NCBI GenBank assembly: GCA_902762785.1
Contig: CACWPL010000029.1
Location: 1 to 53,342, forward strand
DNA from: an uncultured Ruminococcus sp.
Lineage (GTDB): Bacteria; Bacillota; Clostridia; Oscillospirales; Ruminococcaceae
Direction of reading: 5' to 3'
Length of the DNA: 53,342 nt
Shown: positions 1-7,926 of the stretch, piece by piece
How positions within the stretch are numbered: the stretch's first letter is position 1
Layout: every line of letters starts with the position of its first letter
Made by a program: the position numbers and the translations under genes
The notes under the pieces: model-generated
Seen by the model: the letters and a program-made list of their open reading frames with translations, nothing else
What the model was told of the DNA's origin: nothing
Database searches by the model: none

Positions 1-1
1 G

Positions 2-550
2 ACCTTCCCGCTCTTCGCCGTCATGACGGTCATGAGCCTCGTCTTCTATACGCCGGTGAACATCTTTGCCCAGAAGATGGGCAAAAAGAAGCTCATCGCA
101 TTCGCGTTCCTGTTCTTCGCCCTGACGTTCCTGATCACCGCCTTCGCCGGGATGACGCCCATCCCCGGGATGGTCTACGGCGTCATGATCGCAGTGCTCG
201 CGGCCATCCCCATGGCGATCCTTGGCATTTTGCCGCAGGCGGTCGTGGCGGACATCTCCGAGGCCGACAAGCTCGACACGGGCGAGAGCCGCGCGGGCAT
301 GTTCTATGCGGCGCGTACCTTCGCGATGAAGCTCGGACAGTCCGTGGCGATGCTCCTCTTCACGCGCATGGCGCAGATCGGGGCCGACGTCCCCATGGGC
401 GCCCCCGGCTATGGCCTCGGCTACCGCATCACGGCGGCAGCGGCGGCGCTGCTCTGTGTGCTCGGCGGGCTCGTGTTCCTGCGGTATGACGAGCGCAAGG
501 TGCTCGGCCGCATCGGCGAAGCGCTCGGGAAGACCGGCGCGGACAAGTAA
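2..550 (+). CDS. GPH-family sugar:cation symporter, C-terminal part (5' truncated by window)
   Basis: The reading frame is open from base 2 and ends at 550, so only the last 182 residues are present. They contain at least three hydrophobic membrane segments and the conserved cytoplasmic signature PQAVVADISEAD followed by TGESRAG, typical of glycoside-pentoside-hexuronide symporters (MelB-like, MFS_2). A second family hallmark, FYAARTFAMKLGQSV, follows it. Such proteins import oligosaccharides or glycosides with Na+ or H+. The alpha-galactosidase 0.6 kb downstream on the same strand suggests an alpha-galactoside such as melibiose or raffinose as substrate, but this is inferred from context only. 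The tail is short and charged. Confidence 0.8.
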   Translation, partial: TFPLFAVMTVMSLVFYTPVNIFAQKMGKKKLIAFAFLFFALTFLITAFAGMTPIPGMVYGVMIAVLAAIPMAILGILPQAVVADISEADKLDTGESRAGMFYAARTFAMKLGQSVAMLLFTRMAQIGADVPMGAPGYGLGYRITAAAAALLCVLGGLVFLRYDERKVLGRIGEALGKTGADK

Positions 551-587
551 CGAGAAGTCTCACATCCCACACGATAAGGAGGACACC

Positions 588-1121
588 ATGGCAAAGCCGA
601 AACGCGCCCTGCTCGTCATCGACATGCAGAACGACTACCTCTGGGACGCCCGCAGGGCGATGTTCTCCTACGACACGCCCTCGCTCGTGGCGTCCGTGAA
701 CAGCGCGATCCATGCGCACCAGGCGGCGGGCGATGACGTCATCTACATCGCGCAGATGTTCCCGGATCTCATCACGAACCGCTGGATCATCGGCTTCTCG
801 ATCAAGGGGACGGAGGGCGCGGCGCTCTTCGGCGGCCTCGACATCGTCTCCGACCTCTATTTCGAGAAGAATCTGCCGGACACCTATTCGTCCCGCCCCT
901 TCCGTGACCATATGGCGCGCGCGGGGTACGAGGAGGTCGTGCTCTGCGGCCTGGACGAGTGCGGGTGCGTCGGTGCCACGGCCAAGGGCGCCGTCAAGAC
1001 CGGCGTCAAGGTCACGCTGCTCGAGGACTGCATCGGGCGCCGCTTCCCGGATGAAAAAGTCCAGAGGATGCGCGCGTCGCTGCGGGCATTGGGTTGTGTG
1101 TACACATCATCCGCATCATAA
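588..1121 (+). CDS. Isochorismatase-family cysteine hydrolase
   Basis: A 177-residue protein starting at the ATG at 588, with AAGGAGG a few bases upstream; a longer frame upstream is only read-through. It has the family layout: LLVIDMQNDYL near residues 8-18 supplies the catalytic Asp, YFEKNLPDTY carries the likely catalytic Lys, and CGLDECGCVGATA carries the nucleophilic Cys. The family includes nicotinamidases, ureidoacrylate hydrolases and isochorismatases, and the sequence does not say which substrate applies. It differs from the clearer nicotinamidase at 10528-11190, as it lacks that protein's FPPHC metal motif. It sits between a sugar symporter and an alpha-galactosidase, probably in one transcription unit. 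Confidence 0.82.
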   Translation: MAKPKRALLVIDMQNDYLWDARRAMFSYDTPSLVASVNSAIHAHQAAGDDVIYIAQMFPDLITNRWIIGFSIKGTEGAALFGGLDIVSDLYFEKNLPDTYSSRPFRDHMARAGYEEVVLCGLDECGCVGATAKGAVKTGVKVTLLEDCIGRRFPDEKVQRMRASLRALGCVYTSSAS

Positions 1122-1144
1122 CGACCAAAAAGGAGGGAGCGACC

Positions 1145-2788
1145 ATGAAGCTCAAGGAGATCCGTTTTTCCTGCACGATCGGCGGTGCGCCGTTCTCGGT
1201 CTCTACTTTAAAAGACGTCCGCGCGGACGGCATCGCGCTGACCGTCCGCTATGAGGACGGCGTCCTGACGACGGCCGTCGATGTCGAGACGGACGAGGAG
1301 GTCATCATCGAGCGGCTCTATGCCGTCTTTGAGACCGTCTACGGGGAGGACGACCGCATCTTCCTCAACGGCTACGAGAGCTGGACGGACAGCTACGAGC
1401 ACGGCATCCGCGACAGGATGCGCGGCCTCGACCATCTGCCCCGATTCATCATTGATAAGTACGCCTTCGACCGCTACGGGGACTATGGCTTCGTGACCTA
1501 CCCGAACACGCGCGGCATGCTCCACGGCTTCAGCTATGGCTATGTCCGCAGCGGGCGGCGCTTCCGATTCGTCGGCTCCCTCAGCGAGGACAGCGGCTTC
1601 ACCATCCTGCGCACGGACACTGAGCGCGGCCTCCTGACCGCCGAGAAGGACTGCACCGGTCTCCATGTCGCCGGGCATTGGGAGGGCCTGTGCCTCCTGA
1701 CCTGCGAGGGCAGCGAGGCGGAGGTCTTCGACCGCTGGCAGGCGATGCTGGGCGTCACGATCCGCCCGGAGGCCAAGCCCCTTTTCGGCTACACGAGCTG
1801 GTACCGCCACTATCCGAACATCTCCGAGGACATCCTCCTGGGCGACCTGGCCGCGATGCAGGCGCTCCCCCACAGGGCGGACGTCTTCCAGGTCGACGAC
1901 GGCTACCAGACCGCCGTGGGCGACTGGCTCTCGGTCGACGCCGGCAAGTTCCCGAACGGCATGGCCGCTGTGGCCGCCGCGATCCGTGCGGCAGGCATGA
2001 CGCCCGGCCTCTGGATGGCGCCCTTCGCCGCTGAGGAGACGTCCGTCGTCTTCCAGGTCCACCCGGACTGGTTCGTGAAGGATGCGGACGGCGAGCCCCT
2101 TAAGGGCGGCTCGAACTGGAGCGGCTTCTATTGCCTCGACATCTACCACGACGAGGTGCGCGCGTACCTCCGCGACGTCTTCCGCACGGTGACGCAGGCG
2201 TGGGGCTATGGGCTGCTGAAACTCGATTTCCTCTATGCCGCGTGCATCCTGCCGCGTCACGACAAGACGCGCGGGCAGGTCATGGCGGACGCGATGGCGT
2301 TCCTGCGCGAGATCGCGGGGGATGCGCTCCTGCTCGGCTGCGGCGTGCCGCTGGCATCGGCGTTCGGTCGGGTGGACTACTGCCGGATCGGCTGCGACGT
2401 CTCCCTCGACTGGGACGACAAGCCGCACATGCGCCTGATGCACCGCGAGCGCGTCTCCACAAGGACGACCATCCTCGATTCCGTCTTCCGCCGCCAGCTC
2501 AACGGGCGCATGTTCTGGAACGACCCGGACGTGTTCCTCCTGCGGGACGGGCAGACGTCCCTCACCGGCGAGCAGAAGCAAGCGCTCGGCACGGTCAATG
2601 CCCTGACCGGCGGCGTGCTCTTCACCTCGGACGATGTCGCATCGTACACGGAGGCGCAGTCGCGTTTCCTTGCGCGGATGCTGCGTCTGCGTGAGGCAGA
2701 GGTCGTCAGCGCCGAGATCTCCGGCGGGCTCTTGAAGCTCCGCTACCGCCTCGAGGGAAGGCTCGTGTCGAAGGTCATCCCGCTTTAA
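1145..2788 (+). CDS. Alpha-galactosidase, glycoside hydrolase family 36-like
   Basis: 547 residues from the ATG at 1145, preceded by AAGGAGGGAGC. The N-terminal 200 residues form the beta-sandwich domain usual in GH36/clan D enzymes, followed by a (beta/alpha)8 barrel. Motifs seen: FQVDDGYQ (248-255), GLWMAPF (288-294), LLKLDFLY with the likely nucleophile Asp361, and RIGCDVSLDW with the likely acid/base Asp418. There is no signal peptide, so it acts in the cytoplasm, releasing galactose from alpha-1,6-galactosides. The symporter fragment upstream fits as the importer. At about 550 residues it is shorter than the roughly 700-residue GH36 enzymes, resembling compact clostridial forms. The N-terminal domain is weakly conserved, so exact substrate is uncertain. 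Confidence 0.85.
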   Translation: MKLKEIRFSCTIGGAPFSVSTLKDVRADGIALTVRYEDGVLTTAVDVETDEEVIIERLYAVFETVYGEDDRIFLNGYESWTDSYEHGIRDRMRGLDHLPRFIIDKYAFDRYGDYGFVTYPNTRGMLHGFSYGYVRSGRRFRFVGSLSEDSGFTILRTDTERGLLTAEKDCTGLHVAGHWEGLCLLTCEGSEAEVFDRWQAMLGVTIRPEAKPLFGYTSWYRHYPNISEDILLGDLAAMQALPHRADVFQVDDGYQTAVGDWLSVDAGKFPNGMAAVAAAIRAAGMTPGLWMAPFAAEETSVVFQVHPDWFVKDADGEPLKGGSNWSGFYCLDIYHDEVRAYLRDVFRTVTQAWGYGLLKLDFLYAACILPRHDKTRGQVMADAMAFLREIAGDALLLGCGVPLASAFGRVDYCRIGCDVSLDWDDKPHMRLMHRERVSTRTTILDSVFRRQLNGRMFWNDPDVFLLRDGQTSLTGEQKQALGTVNALTGGVLFTSDDVASYTEAQSRFLARMLRLREAEVVSAEISGGLLKLRYRLEGRLVSKVIPL

Positions 2789-2808
2789 ATGGCGATATTT
2801 TAAGAGAA

Positions 2809-2842
2809 AAAGGCTCCCGTCAAAACGGCGGGAGCCTTCTCG
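2809..2842 (-). terminator. Terminator of the fused ABC transporter gene (convergent, possibly bidirectional)
   Basis: GGCTCCCG (2812-2819) pairs with CGGGAGCC (2829-2836). Read on the minus strand the stem is followed by TTTTTCTCTT, a good intrinsic terminator for the gene ending at 2865. On the plus strand only a weak T tract follows, but it may also stop transcription of the alpha-galactosidase. Confidence 0.75.
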
Positions 2843-2864
2843 TATCTATGGACAGTCGGCCGGA

Positions 2865-5800
2865 TCACTCCGTGCGCAGGGCGGTGACGGGGTCCTTGTT
2901 GGCGGCCTTGGTGGCGGGGATGAAGCCGCCGATCAGCGTCAGGATGACACTGATGAGGACGAGCACCAGCGCATACGGGATCGGGAGCACGGCGCTGACG
3001 CTCTTCGAGTCGGCGAGGTGGTGGATCAGCATGTTCCCCGGTATCAGCAGCAGCCACGACACGCCGACACCGATCAGGCCGGAGCACAGGCCGATGATGA
3101 ACGTCTCCGCGTTGAACACCTGCGAGATGTTCCGCTTGGACGCGCCGATCGCGCGGAGGATGCCGATCTCCTTCGTCCGCTCGAGGACGGAGATATAGGT
3201 GATGATGCCGATCATGATCGACGACACGATCAGCGACACCGACACGAACGCGATCAGCACATACGAGATCACGTTCACGATGGTCGTCACGGAGCTCATC
3301 AGCAGGCCGATGTAGTCCGTGTAGGTGATCTGGTCGTCCTCGGAGGCATCCTCGTTGTAGGCCTTGATGCAGTCCGCGATGGACTCCTTGGCCTCGAAGC
3401 TGTCGACATAGATGCTGATCGACGACGGCGCATCCAGACTGACCAGACCAAAGGTCTCCATGTTCGAGTCATAGGTGCCGGACGCGATGAAGCGGTCGTA
3501 GATCTGGAGGAGCGTGTCCTCGTTGGGGGACTTCATGTACTCATCGAGCGCTGCGGCCAGCTCCGTCTCGTTCATGTTCGCGGCGGAGAGCATCCGCTCG
3601 AAGTCCTCGGGCTTCAAATTGCCGTACATCTGGCTGTACATCTCGGCCATCTGGTCCTCGGAGAGCTGGGGGATCTGGCCGTTCTGCATCGCGGCATACA
3701 TCGAGGCGAGGTCGCCGGCATTGCCGGTCGCTGCCCCTGCCGCCACGGCCGCGGACGGGTCCATGCCGCCCATCGCCGCGTACATCTTCATGAGGTCGGC
3801 CTGGGAGAGGCCGGCGGTGCTGCCCTGTGCGGCGGCCGCCATCGAGGCGAGGTCGGTCTGGGAGAGACCGGCGCCGGAGACGCCCGTCGGCAGGGAGAGC
3901 CCGCCGCTGCCCATGAGCCCCGCGAGCGCGGAGAGGTCCGTCCCACCGCCGCCGCCCGCGAGCATCGCGTAGAGCGCCGCAAGGTCCTGCTGCGAGGGCG
4001 TCGTCCCGCCGGATGTCCCGCCGCCGGTGATACCGCCGGTGCCGCCGAGGCTCGCAAGGTACTGCTGGATCATCTCCGGCGTGATCTGGAAGCCGGAGGT
4101 CGGGAGGGTCGGGAGCGTGATGTCGGAGGGCAATGTCGGCAGGATGGAGCCGCCGCCGGTCGGCAGGGTCGGCCAGGTAAACTCACCGCCGGTCGGGAGC
4201 GTCCAGTCGGTCGGCCAGGTCGGCCAGGTGAAGCCGCCGCCAGTCGGGAGCGTCCAGTCCGTCGGCCAGGTCGGCAGGACGGAGGGCGCGGTCGTGTCCT
4301 CGGTGGGCGCCTCGGTCGTCTCCTCGGTGGGCGGCTCGGTGGGGTCGGTCGTCAGCACGGTCTCCTCCTGCACGAGGACATAGAAGACCACGCTCGCCGT
4401 CTGCGGGAGGCCGTCGGCGTCCGTGTAGCGCTTGAGGACGTAGATCGGGTAGATGCCCGGACGGCTCGAATCGAAGGCGTCCGCGACGACGACATAGCCG
4501 GGATCGTCGAGGGCATGGTCGCTGTCGATGAGCTCCATGTCGCCGGTCTCATGGATGAGATAGCCCGTGTCATGGAGGACGCCGCCGGTCAGGTCGAGCG
4601 GCTCGCCGACCTTGTAGAGGGTCTTGTCGGGCGACTGAACGAGCGTGAGCCCCACGCCCGCGAGCACCTGCGGCTCGGTCACGGGCATCTCGTCCGTGAG
4701 GGGACGGATCTGCCCCGCGGGACGGTGCATCCCGAGCGAGACGGACGTCCCCTCCCCTGCGCAGTGCAGGACGGGCTTGACCGTTGCTTCTGTCGTGGAC
4801 TCAGTCGCCTCGGTCGTGGCCTCGATGGTCTCGGTGGGGTCCTGGGCCGTGCCGGTGAGCTGCTCGAGCATGAGGATGCTCTGGTAGGTCGCGGCCTTCT
4901 CGGAGACGCCCATCTCGCCGATGTACGCGCGGACGTCCGCGATCTTGTCGGCCTTGCTCTTGGCCTCGAAGTGCAGGCCGCTGAGGACATTGACGTCCGG
5001 GGAGGCCTCCTGCGCGCGGACGACGTCGCTGCGTTCCGTGTAGTCGATGAGATATTCGGTCAGCGCGGTGGTGTACCCGATCGGCGAGACGATGAACGGC
5101 CGGTCAAGGTCCTCGTTCGGCCGGATGATGCCGACGATGTGCAGCTCGAGCGCGTCATCGAGCATCTCCTCGACGGCGGGGGAATTGTTCTCCGCCCGAG
5201 AGAAGGTGCCGTCGTCGTTCTTGGAATAGAGGTCGCACGCGGGGACGATGTAGAAGCTGCGGCTGCAGAGGTCCTTGTAGTCGAGCTTGACGGGGGCGGG
5301 GTCGATCTCGGCGTTCTCATCGAGGAGGGCGGCGTACTCCTTGTATTCCGCCGTCCGCAGGAATCCGAGCTGATAGAGGATGGTCTGGGGGAGCTCGTTG
5401 TTCTCGTCGAGGACGAGCAGGAGCTCGTCATAGCGGCGGGGCATGGTGCCGTAGACGAGGTCATAGCTGTCGGTGACGGCGCGGCTCACGAGGAGGCCCT
5501 CCGTCCCGGGCATGAGCTGCTCGAAATTGTTGGACTTCGAGGAGGAGAACATCGCGGCGCCCTGCATCATCATGGTCATGAAGCTGCGCTGCTCCTGGCC
5601 GTGGAGGGTGGTGCCGTCGGTGTTGACGAGGGTGCCGTCGTCGTCATAGGTATAGACGCAAAACTGCGTATCATAGCTGTAAACGACGCCATTCTCGCCG
5701 ATGTGTTCCTGGATGTCGCTCTTCGGGTCCTCGAGATAGCGCTTGAACTTGGTCAAGTTGTTTTCACGGATGGACGTGGTGACGGCGGACGCAGTGCGCA

Positions 5801-6839
5801 GGTCGGCGCTGTTGGCATAGACGGCATCGCGGTCGTGGTCGACGTCCTCACTGTCGCCCTTCTGCTGCTGGGACTGCCCCATCTCGATCAGGCTCGTCAT
5901 GTCGATGGAATGGGCGTCGATGGTGATGGGGTAGGCGGTCATGGTGTCCTTCTGGAGGTCGGTGATGTAGTCATTGACGCCGGTGGAGAGGGCGAGGATC
6001 AGCGCGATGCCGATGATGCCGATGGACCCGGCGAAGGACGTCAGGAGGGTGCGGCCCTTCTTTGTCCGCAGGTTGTTGAAGCTCAGGCCGAGGGCGGTGA
6101 GGGGGGACATGGAGGAGCGCCCCATGTTCTCGTGGCGCCCCTCGCCCTTCATCTCGTCGCGGGAGACGGGGGCGGAGTCCTCGAGGACCTTGCCGTCCTT
6201 GACGCGGACGATGCGCGTGGCGTACTGCTCGGCGAGCTCGGGATTGTGCGTGACCATGATGACGAGGCGGTCCTTGGCGACCTCCGCGAGCATATCCATG
6301 ACCTGCACGCTGGTCTCGGAATCGAGGGCGCCGGTGGGCTCGTCGGCAAGGAGGATGGCGGGGTCGTTGACGAGCGCACGCGCGATGGCGACGCGCTGCA
6401 TCTGGCCGCCGGACATCTGGTTGGGGCGCTTATGGATCTGGGCGCCGAGGCCGACCTGCTCGAGCGCGGCCTTGGCACGCCGCCGCCGCTCGGCCTTGGG
6501 GATGCCGGAGATGGTCAGCGCGAGCTCGACGTTCGCGAGGACGGACTGGTGGGGGATGAGGTTATAGCTCTGGAACACGAAGCCGATGGTGTGGTTCCGA
6601 TAGGAGTCCCAGTCCTTGTCGGTGTATTGCTTGGTGGAGATGCCGTTGATGATGAGGTCGCCGGAATCGTAGCGGTCGAGGCCGCCGATGATGTTGAGGA
6701 GCGTGGTCTTGCCGGAGCCGGAGGGGCCGAGGATGGCCACGAACTCATTGTCCCGGAACCCGAGAGAGACACCGTCGAGCGCCGTCTGCACGAGGTCTCC
6801 GGTGATATACTGCTTGCTGATATGCTGGATCTCTAGCAT
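2865..6839 (-). CDS. Fused ABC transporter ATPase-permease (MacB/FtsX type) with long extracytoplasmic insert
   Basis: 1324 residues from the ATG at 6839, which has GAAAGGAAGG upstream; the frame extends 21 codons further without a ribosome site. Order of domains: ABC ATPase (1-230; GPSGSGKTT Walker A with Lys44, MSGGQMQR signature near 142, LLADEPTGALD Walker B), a first membrane helix (about 262-285), a long extracytoplasmic region (about 290-1170), and three C-terminal FtsX helices (about 1180-1315) ending in QVFNAETFIIGLCSG and a final helix pair. The extracytoplasmic part contains an Ig-like stretch (about 745-830, LYKVGEPLDLTGG, Big_3-like), a Thr/Pro/Trp repeat tract (about 830-925, units such as LPTGG and WPTDWT) and a Gly/Ala/Met-rich tract (about 930-1060). 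Usual clostridial relatives lack this insert. Exported substrate unknown; antimicrobial-peptide resistance or cell-surface export are options. Confidence 0.85.
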   Translation of the reverse strand: MLEIQHISKQYITGDLVQTALDGVSLGFRDNEFVAILGPSGSGKTTLLNIIGGLDRYDSGDLIINGISTKQYTDKDWDSYRNHTIGFVFQSYNLIPHQSVLANVELALTISGIPKAERRRRAKAALEQVGLGAQIHKRPNQMSGGQMQRVAIARALVNDPAILLADEPTGALDSETSVQVMDMLAEVAKDRLVIMVTHNPELAEQYATRIVRVKDGKVLEDSAPVSRDEMKGEGRHENMGRSSMSPLTALGLSFNNLRTKKGRTLLTSFAGSIGIIGIALILALSTGVNDYITDLQKDTMTAYPITIDAHSIDMTSLIEMGQSQQQKGDSEDVDHDRDAVYANSADLRTASAVTTSIRENNLTKFKRYLEDPKSDIQEHIGENGVVYSYDTQFCVYTYDDDGTLVNTDGTTLHGQEQRSFMTMMMQGAAMFSSSKSNNFEQLMPGTEGLLVSRAVTDSYDLVYGTMPRRYDELLLVLDENNELPQTILYQLGFLRTAEYKEYAALLDENAEIDPAPVKLDYKDLCSRSFYIVPACDLYSKNDDGTFSRAENNSPAVEEMLDDALELHIVGIIRPNEDLDRPFIVSPIGYTTALTEYLIDYTERSDVVRAQEASPDVNVLSGLHFEAKSKADKIADVRAYIGEMGVSEKAATYQSILMLEQLTGTAQDPTETIEATTEATESTTEATVKPVLHCAGEGTSVSLGMHRPAGQIRPLTDEMPVTEPQVLAGVGLTLVQSPDKTLYKVGEPLDLTGGVLHDTGYLIHETGDMELIDSDHALDDPGYVVVADAFDSSRPGIYPIYVLKRYTDADGLPQTASVVFYVLVQEETVLTTDPTEPPTEETTEAPTEDTTAPSVLPTWPTDWTLPTGGGFTWPTWPTDWTLPTGGEFTWPTLPTGGGSILPTLPSDITLPTLPTSGFQITPEMIQQYLASLGGTGGITGGGTSGGTTPSQQDLAALYAMLAGGGGGTDLSALAGLMGSGGLSLPTGVSGAGLSQTDLASMAAAAQGSTAGLSQADLMKMYAAMGGMDPSAAVAAGAATGNAGDLASMYAAMQNGQIPQLSEDQMAEMYSQMYGNLKPEDFERMLSAANMNETELAAALDEYMKSPNEDTLLQIYDRFIASGTYDSNMETFGLVSLDAPSSISIYVDSFEAKESIADCIKAYNEDASEDDQITYTDYIGLLMSSVTTIVNVISYVLIAFVSVSLIVSSIMIGIITYISVLERTKEIGILRAIGASKRNISQVFNAETFIIGLCSGLIGVGVSWLLLIPGNMLIHHLADSKSVSAVLPIPYALVLVLISVILTLIGGFIPATKAANKDPVTALRTE

Positions 6840-6887
6840 GATCGCCTTCCTTTCTGGGATGTACGCGCCACATGCGCATACATCATT

Positions 6888-6916
6888 ATTGTAGCATATC
6901 ACGCATGAAATGTAAA
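6888..6916 (-). promoter_or_regulatory. Promoter of the fused ABC transporter gene
   Basis: Minus strand: -35 TTTACA (6916-6911), 17-bp spacer, -10 TACAAT (6893-6888), with TGC just before the -10 box. It lies about 50 bp upstream of the start codon. Confidence 0.7.
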
Positions 6917-6964
6917 GGATCTGGAGGGAGAAGTTTTTTCCGGCTGGGAAGAGGAAGGCGGGCA

Positions 6965-6996
6965 GAAAATAGAGCCCCCCGATAAGGGAGGCTCTT
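6965..6996 (-). terminator. Terminator downstream of the degenerate tRNA-Leu copy
   Basis: Minus strand stem GAGCCTCCC / GGGGGGCTC with loop TTATC, followed by TATTTT. It closely resembles the terminator at 7089-7113, so the tRNA and its terminator were duplicated together. Confidence 0.65.
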
Positions 6997-7010
6997 TTGT
7001 TTTGGGAAAG

Positions 7011-7092
7011 TGCCGCTGACGGGGGTCAGGACCCGTACAAATCGCTTCGAGGGATCTTAGTCCCTTGTGTCTGCCGATCCCACCACAGCAAA
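7011..7092 (-). pseudogene. Degenerate tRNA-Leu copy (tRNA pseudogene)
   Basis: Very similar to the intact tRNA-Leu at 7123-7204, sharing the whole variable arm and 3' acceptor strand. It has lost key features: the 5' acceptor strand is replaced by the T run of the preceding terminator, so the first three acceptor pairs fail or wobble. The anticodon loop reads CTAAGA, six bases instead of seven, and the T loop reads TCCTGACC instead of TTCGACC. It cannot form a normal tRNA. It lies immediately downstream of the functional gene's terminator and is best explained as a decayed tandem duplicate. Confidence 0.75.
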
Positions 7093-7113
7093 AAAGCCCC
7101 CTATATGGGAGCT
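7089..7113 (-). terminator. Terminator of tRNA-Leu
   Basis: Minus strand AGCTCCC (7113-7107), loop ATATA, GGGGGCT (7101-7095) then TTTTTT (7094-7089). It starts 10 bases after the tRNA 3' end and its T run overlaps the 5' end of the pseudo-tRNA. Confidence 0.75.
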
Positions 7114-7122
7114 TTTTTTGAG

Positions 7123-7204
7123 TGCCGCTGACGGGGGTCGAACCCGTACGAATCGCTTCGAGGGATTTTAAGTCCCTTGTGTCTGCCAATTCCACCACAG
7201 CGGC
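7123..7204 (-). tRNA. tRNA-Leu (anticodon UAA)
   Basis: On the minus strand the acceptor GCCGCTG pairs with CAGCGGC, discriminator A, no encoded CCA. The anticodon stem AGGGA/TCCCT encloses CTTAAAA, giving anticodon TAA. A class II long variable arm (CTCGAAGCGATTCG) and a T loop TTCGACC are present, as expected for tRNA-Leu. It reads UUA/UUG codons. Confidence 0.95.
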
Positions 7205-7212
7205 GTAACACA

Positions 7213-7241
7213 ATTATAGCACATTTTCGGAAAGATGTCAA
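7213..7241 (-). promoter_or_regulatory. Promoter of tRNA-Leu
   Basis: Minus strand perfect consensus: TTGACA (7241-7236), 17-bp spacer, TATAAT (7218-7213), with TGC preceding the -10 box. The -10 lies 9 bp before the tRNA 5' end. Confidence 0.88.
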
Positions 7242-7296
7242 GTCGCCCGCATAGCCGTGCGCCAGCCGGTCCATCCTTAGGGCAGAGGTGATGTAC

Positions 7297-7893
7297 ATGA
7301 GACAGATCGAAGCCGCGGCGGCGCTGGGACTGGCGTGCGCCGTGCTGCTGGGCGGGACGCAGGAGACCGCCGCGACCCTTGCCGCCATGCGTGACGACGT
7401 GCTCCGGCTCCACATCCTCGCCAGCTCCGACAGCGACGCCGACCAGGCACGCAAGCTCGCCGTCCGGGACGTGCTGCTGGCGCGGTCGGAGGACTGGTTC
7501 GGTGCCTGTGAGTCGGCAGAGGACGCCGCCGCAGCGGCCGTGTCCCACCGGGAGGACATCTGCCGGACGGCGCGCGGCGTCCTCCACGCGCTCGGGCGGG
7601 AGGAGACCGTCTCCGCGGAGGTCGTGGACATGCCGTTCGACACACGCGTCTACGACACCTTCACCATGCCGGCGGGACGCTACACCGCCCTGCGCATCGT
7701 CATCGGCGAGGGACGGGGGCACAACTGGTGGTGCGTGATGTACCCGCCCCTCTGCCTGCCCGGTGCCGCCGACACGTCCGCCTATTTCGACGCCGAGACC
7801 GCCGATCTCCTCACGTCCCCCACGGACTACGAGGTGCGGTTCAAGTGCGTGGAATGGTACGAGGCGATCCGCGAGCGTCTCACGGAGACATGA
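7297..7893 (+). CDS. spoIIR: Stage II sporulation protein R
   Basis: 198 residues. Starts GTG 7288 and ATG 7291 are possible, but AGAGGTG (7283-7290) sits at proper distance from the ATG at 7297. Family hallmarks are LHILASSDSDADQ (38-50) and GHNWWCVMYPPLC (141-153), both diagnostic of SpoIIR. A short hydrophobic N-terminus (about 5-20) acts as secretion signal. In Bacillus and Clostridium, SpoIIR is made in the forespore under sigma-F and crosses to activate the SpoIIGA protease that matures sigma-E. A GCATA box at 7249-7253 could be part of a sigma-F promoter, but its -10 match is poor. This gene shows the host sporulates or descends from spore formers. Confidence 0.93.
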   Translation: MRQIEAAAALGLACAVLLGGTQETAATLAAMRDDVLRLHILASSDSDADQARKLAVRDVLLARSEDWFGACESAEDAAAAAVSHREDICRTARGVLHALGREETVSAEVVDMPFDTRVYDTFTMPAGRYTALRIVIGEGRGHNWWCVMYPPLCLPGAADTSAYFDAETADLLTSPTDYEVRFKCVEWYEAIRERLTET

Positions 7894-7895
7894 AG

Positions 7896-7922
7896 CTGCC
7901 CCCTCCGCACGGGAGGGGGCGA
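7896..7922. terminator. Convergent terminator between spoIIR and the nucleosidase gene
   Basis: Perfect 9-bp stem GCCCCCTCC (7898-7906) / GGAGGGGGC (7912-7920) with loop GCACG, directly after the spoIIR stop. There is no clear T run on either side, so efficiency is uncertain. Confidence 0.55.
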
Positions 7923-7926
7923 AGTC

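Noticed and set aside
588-1121. Assigning nicotinamidase to the first isochorismatase-family protein
   Set aside because: It lacks the FPPHC metal site, and its neighbours concern alpha-galactosides; the better nicotinamidase is at 10528-11190.
2865-6902. Long plus-strand open frame (over 1200 codons) opposite the ABC transporter gene
   Set aside because: It is a shadow caused by GC-rich codon use; its translation is low-complexity and has no ribosome site, whereas the minus strand shows clear ABC motifs.
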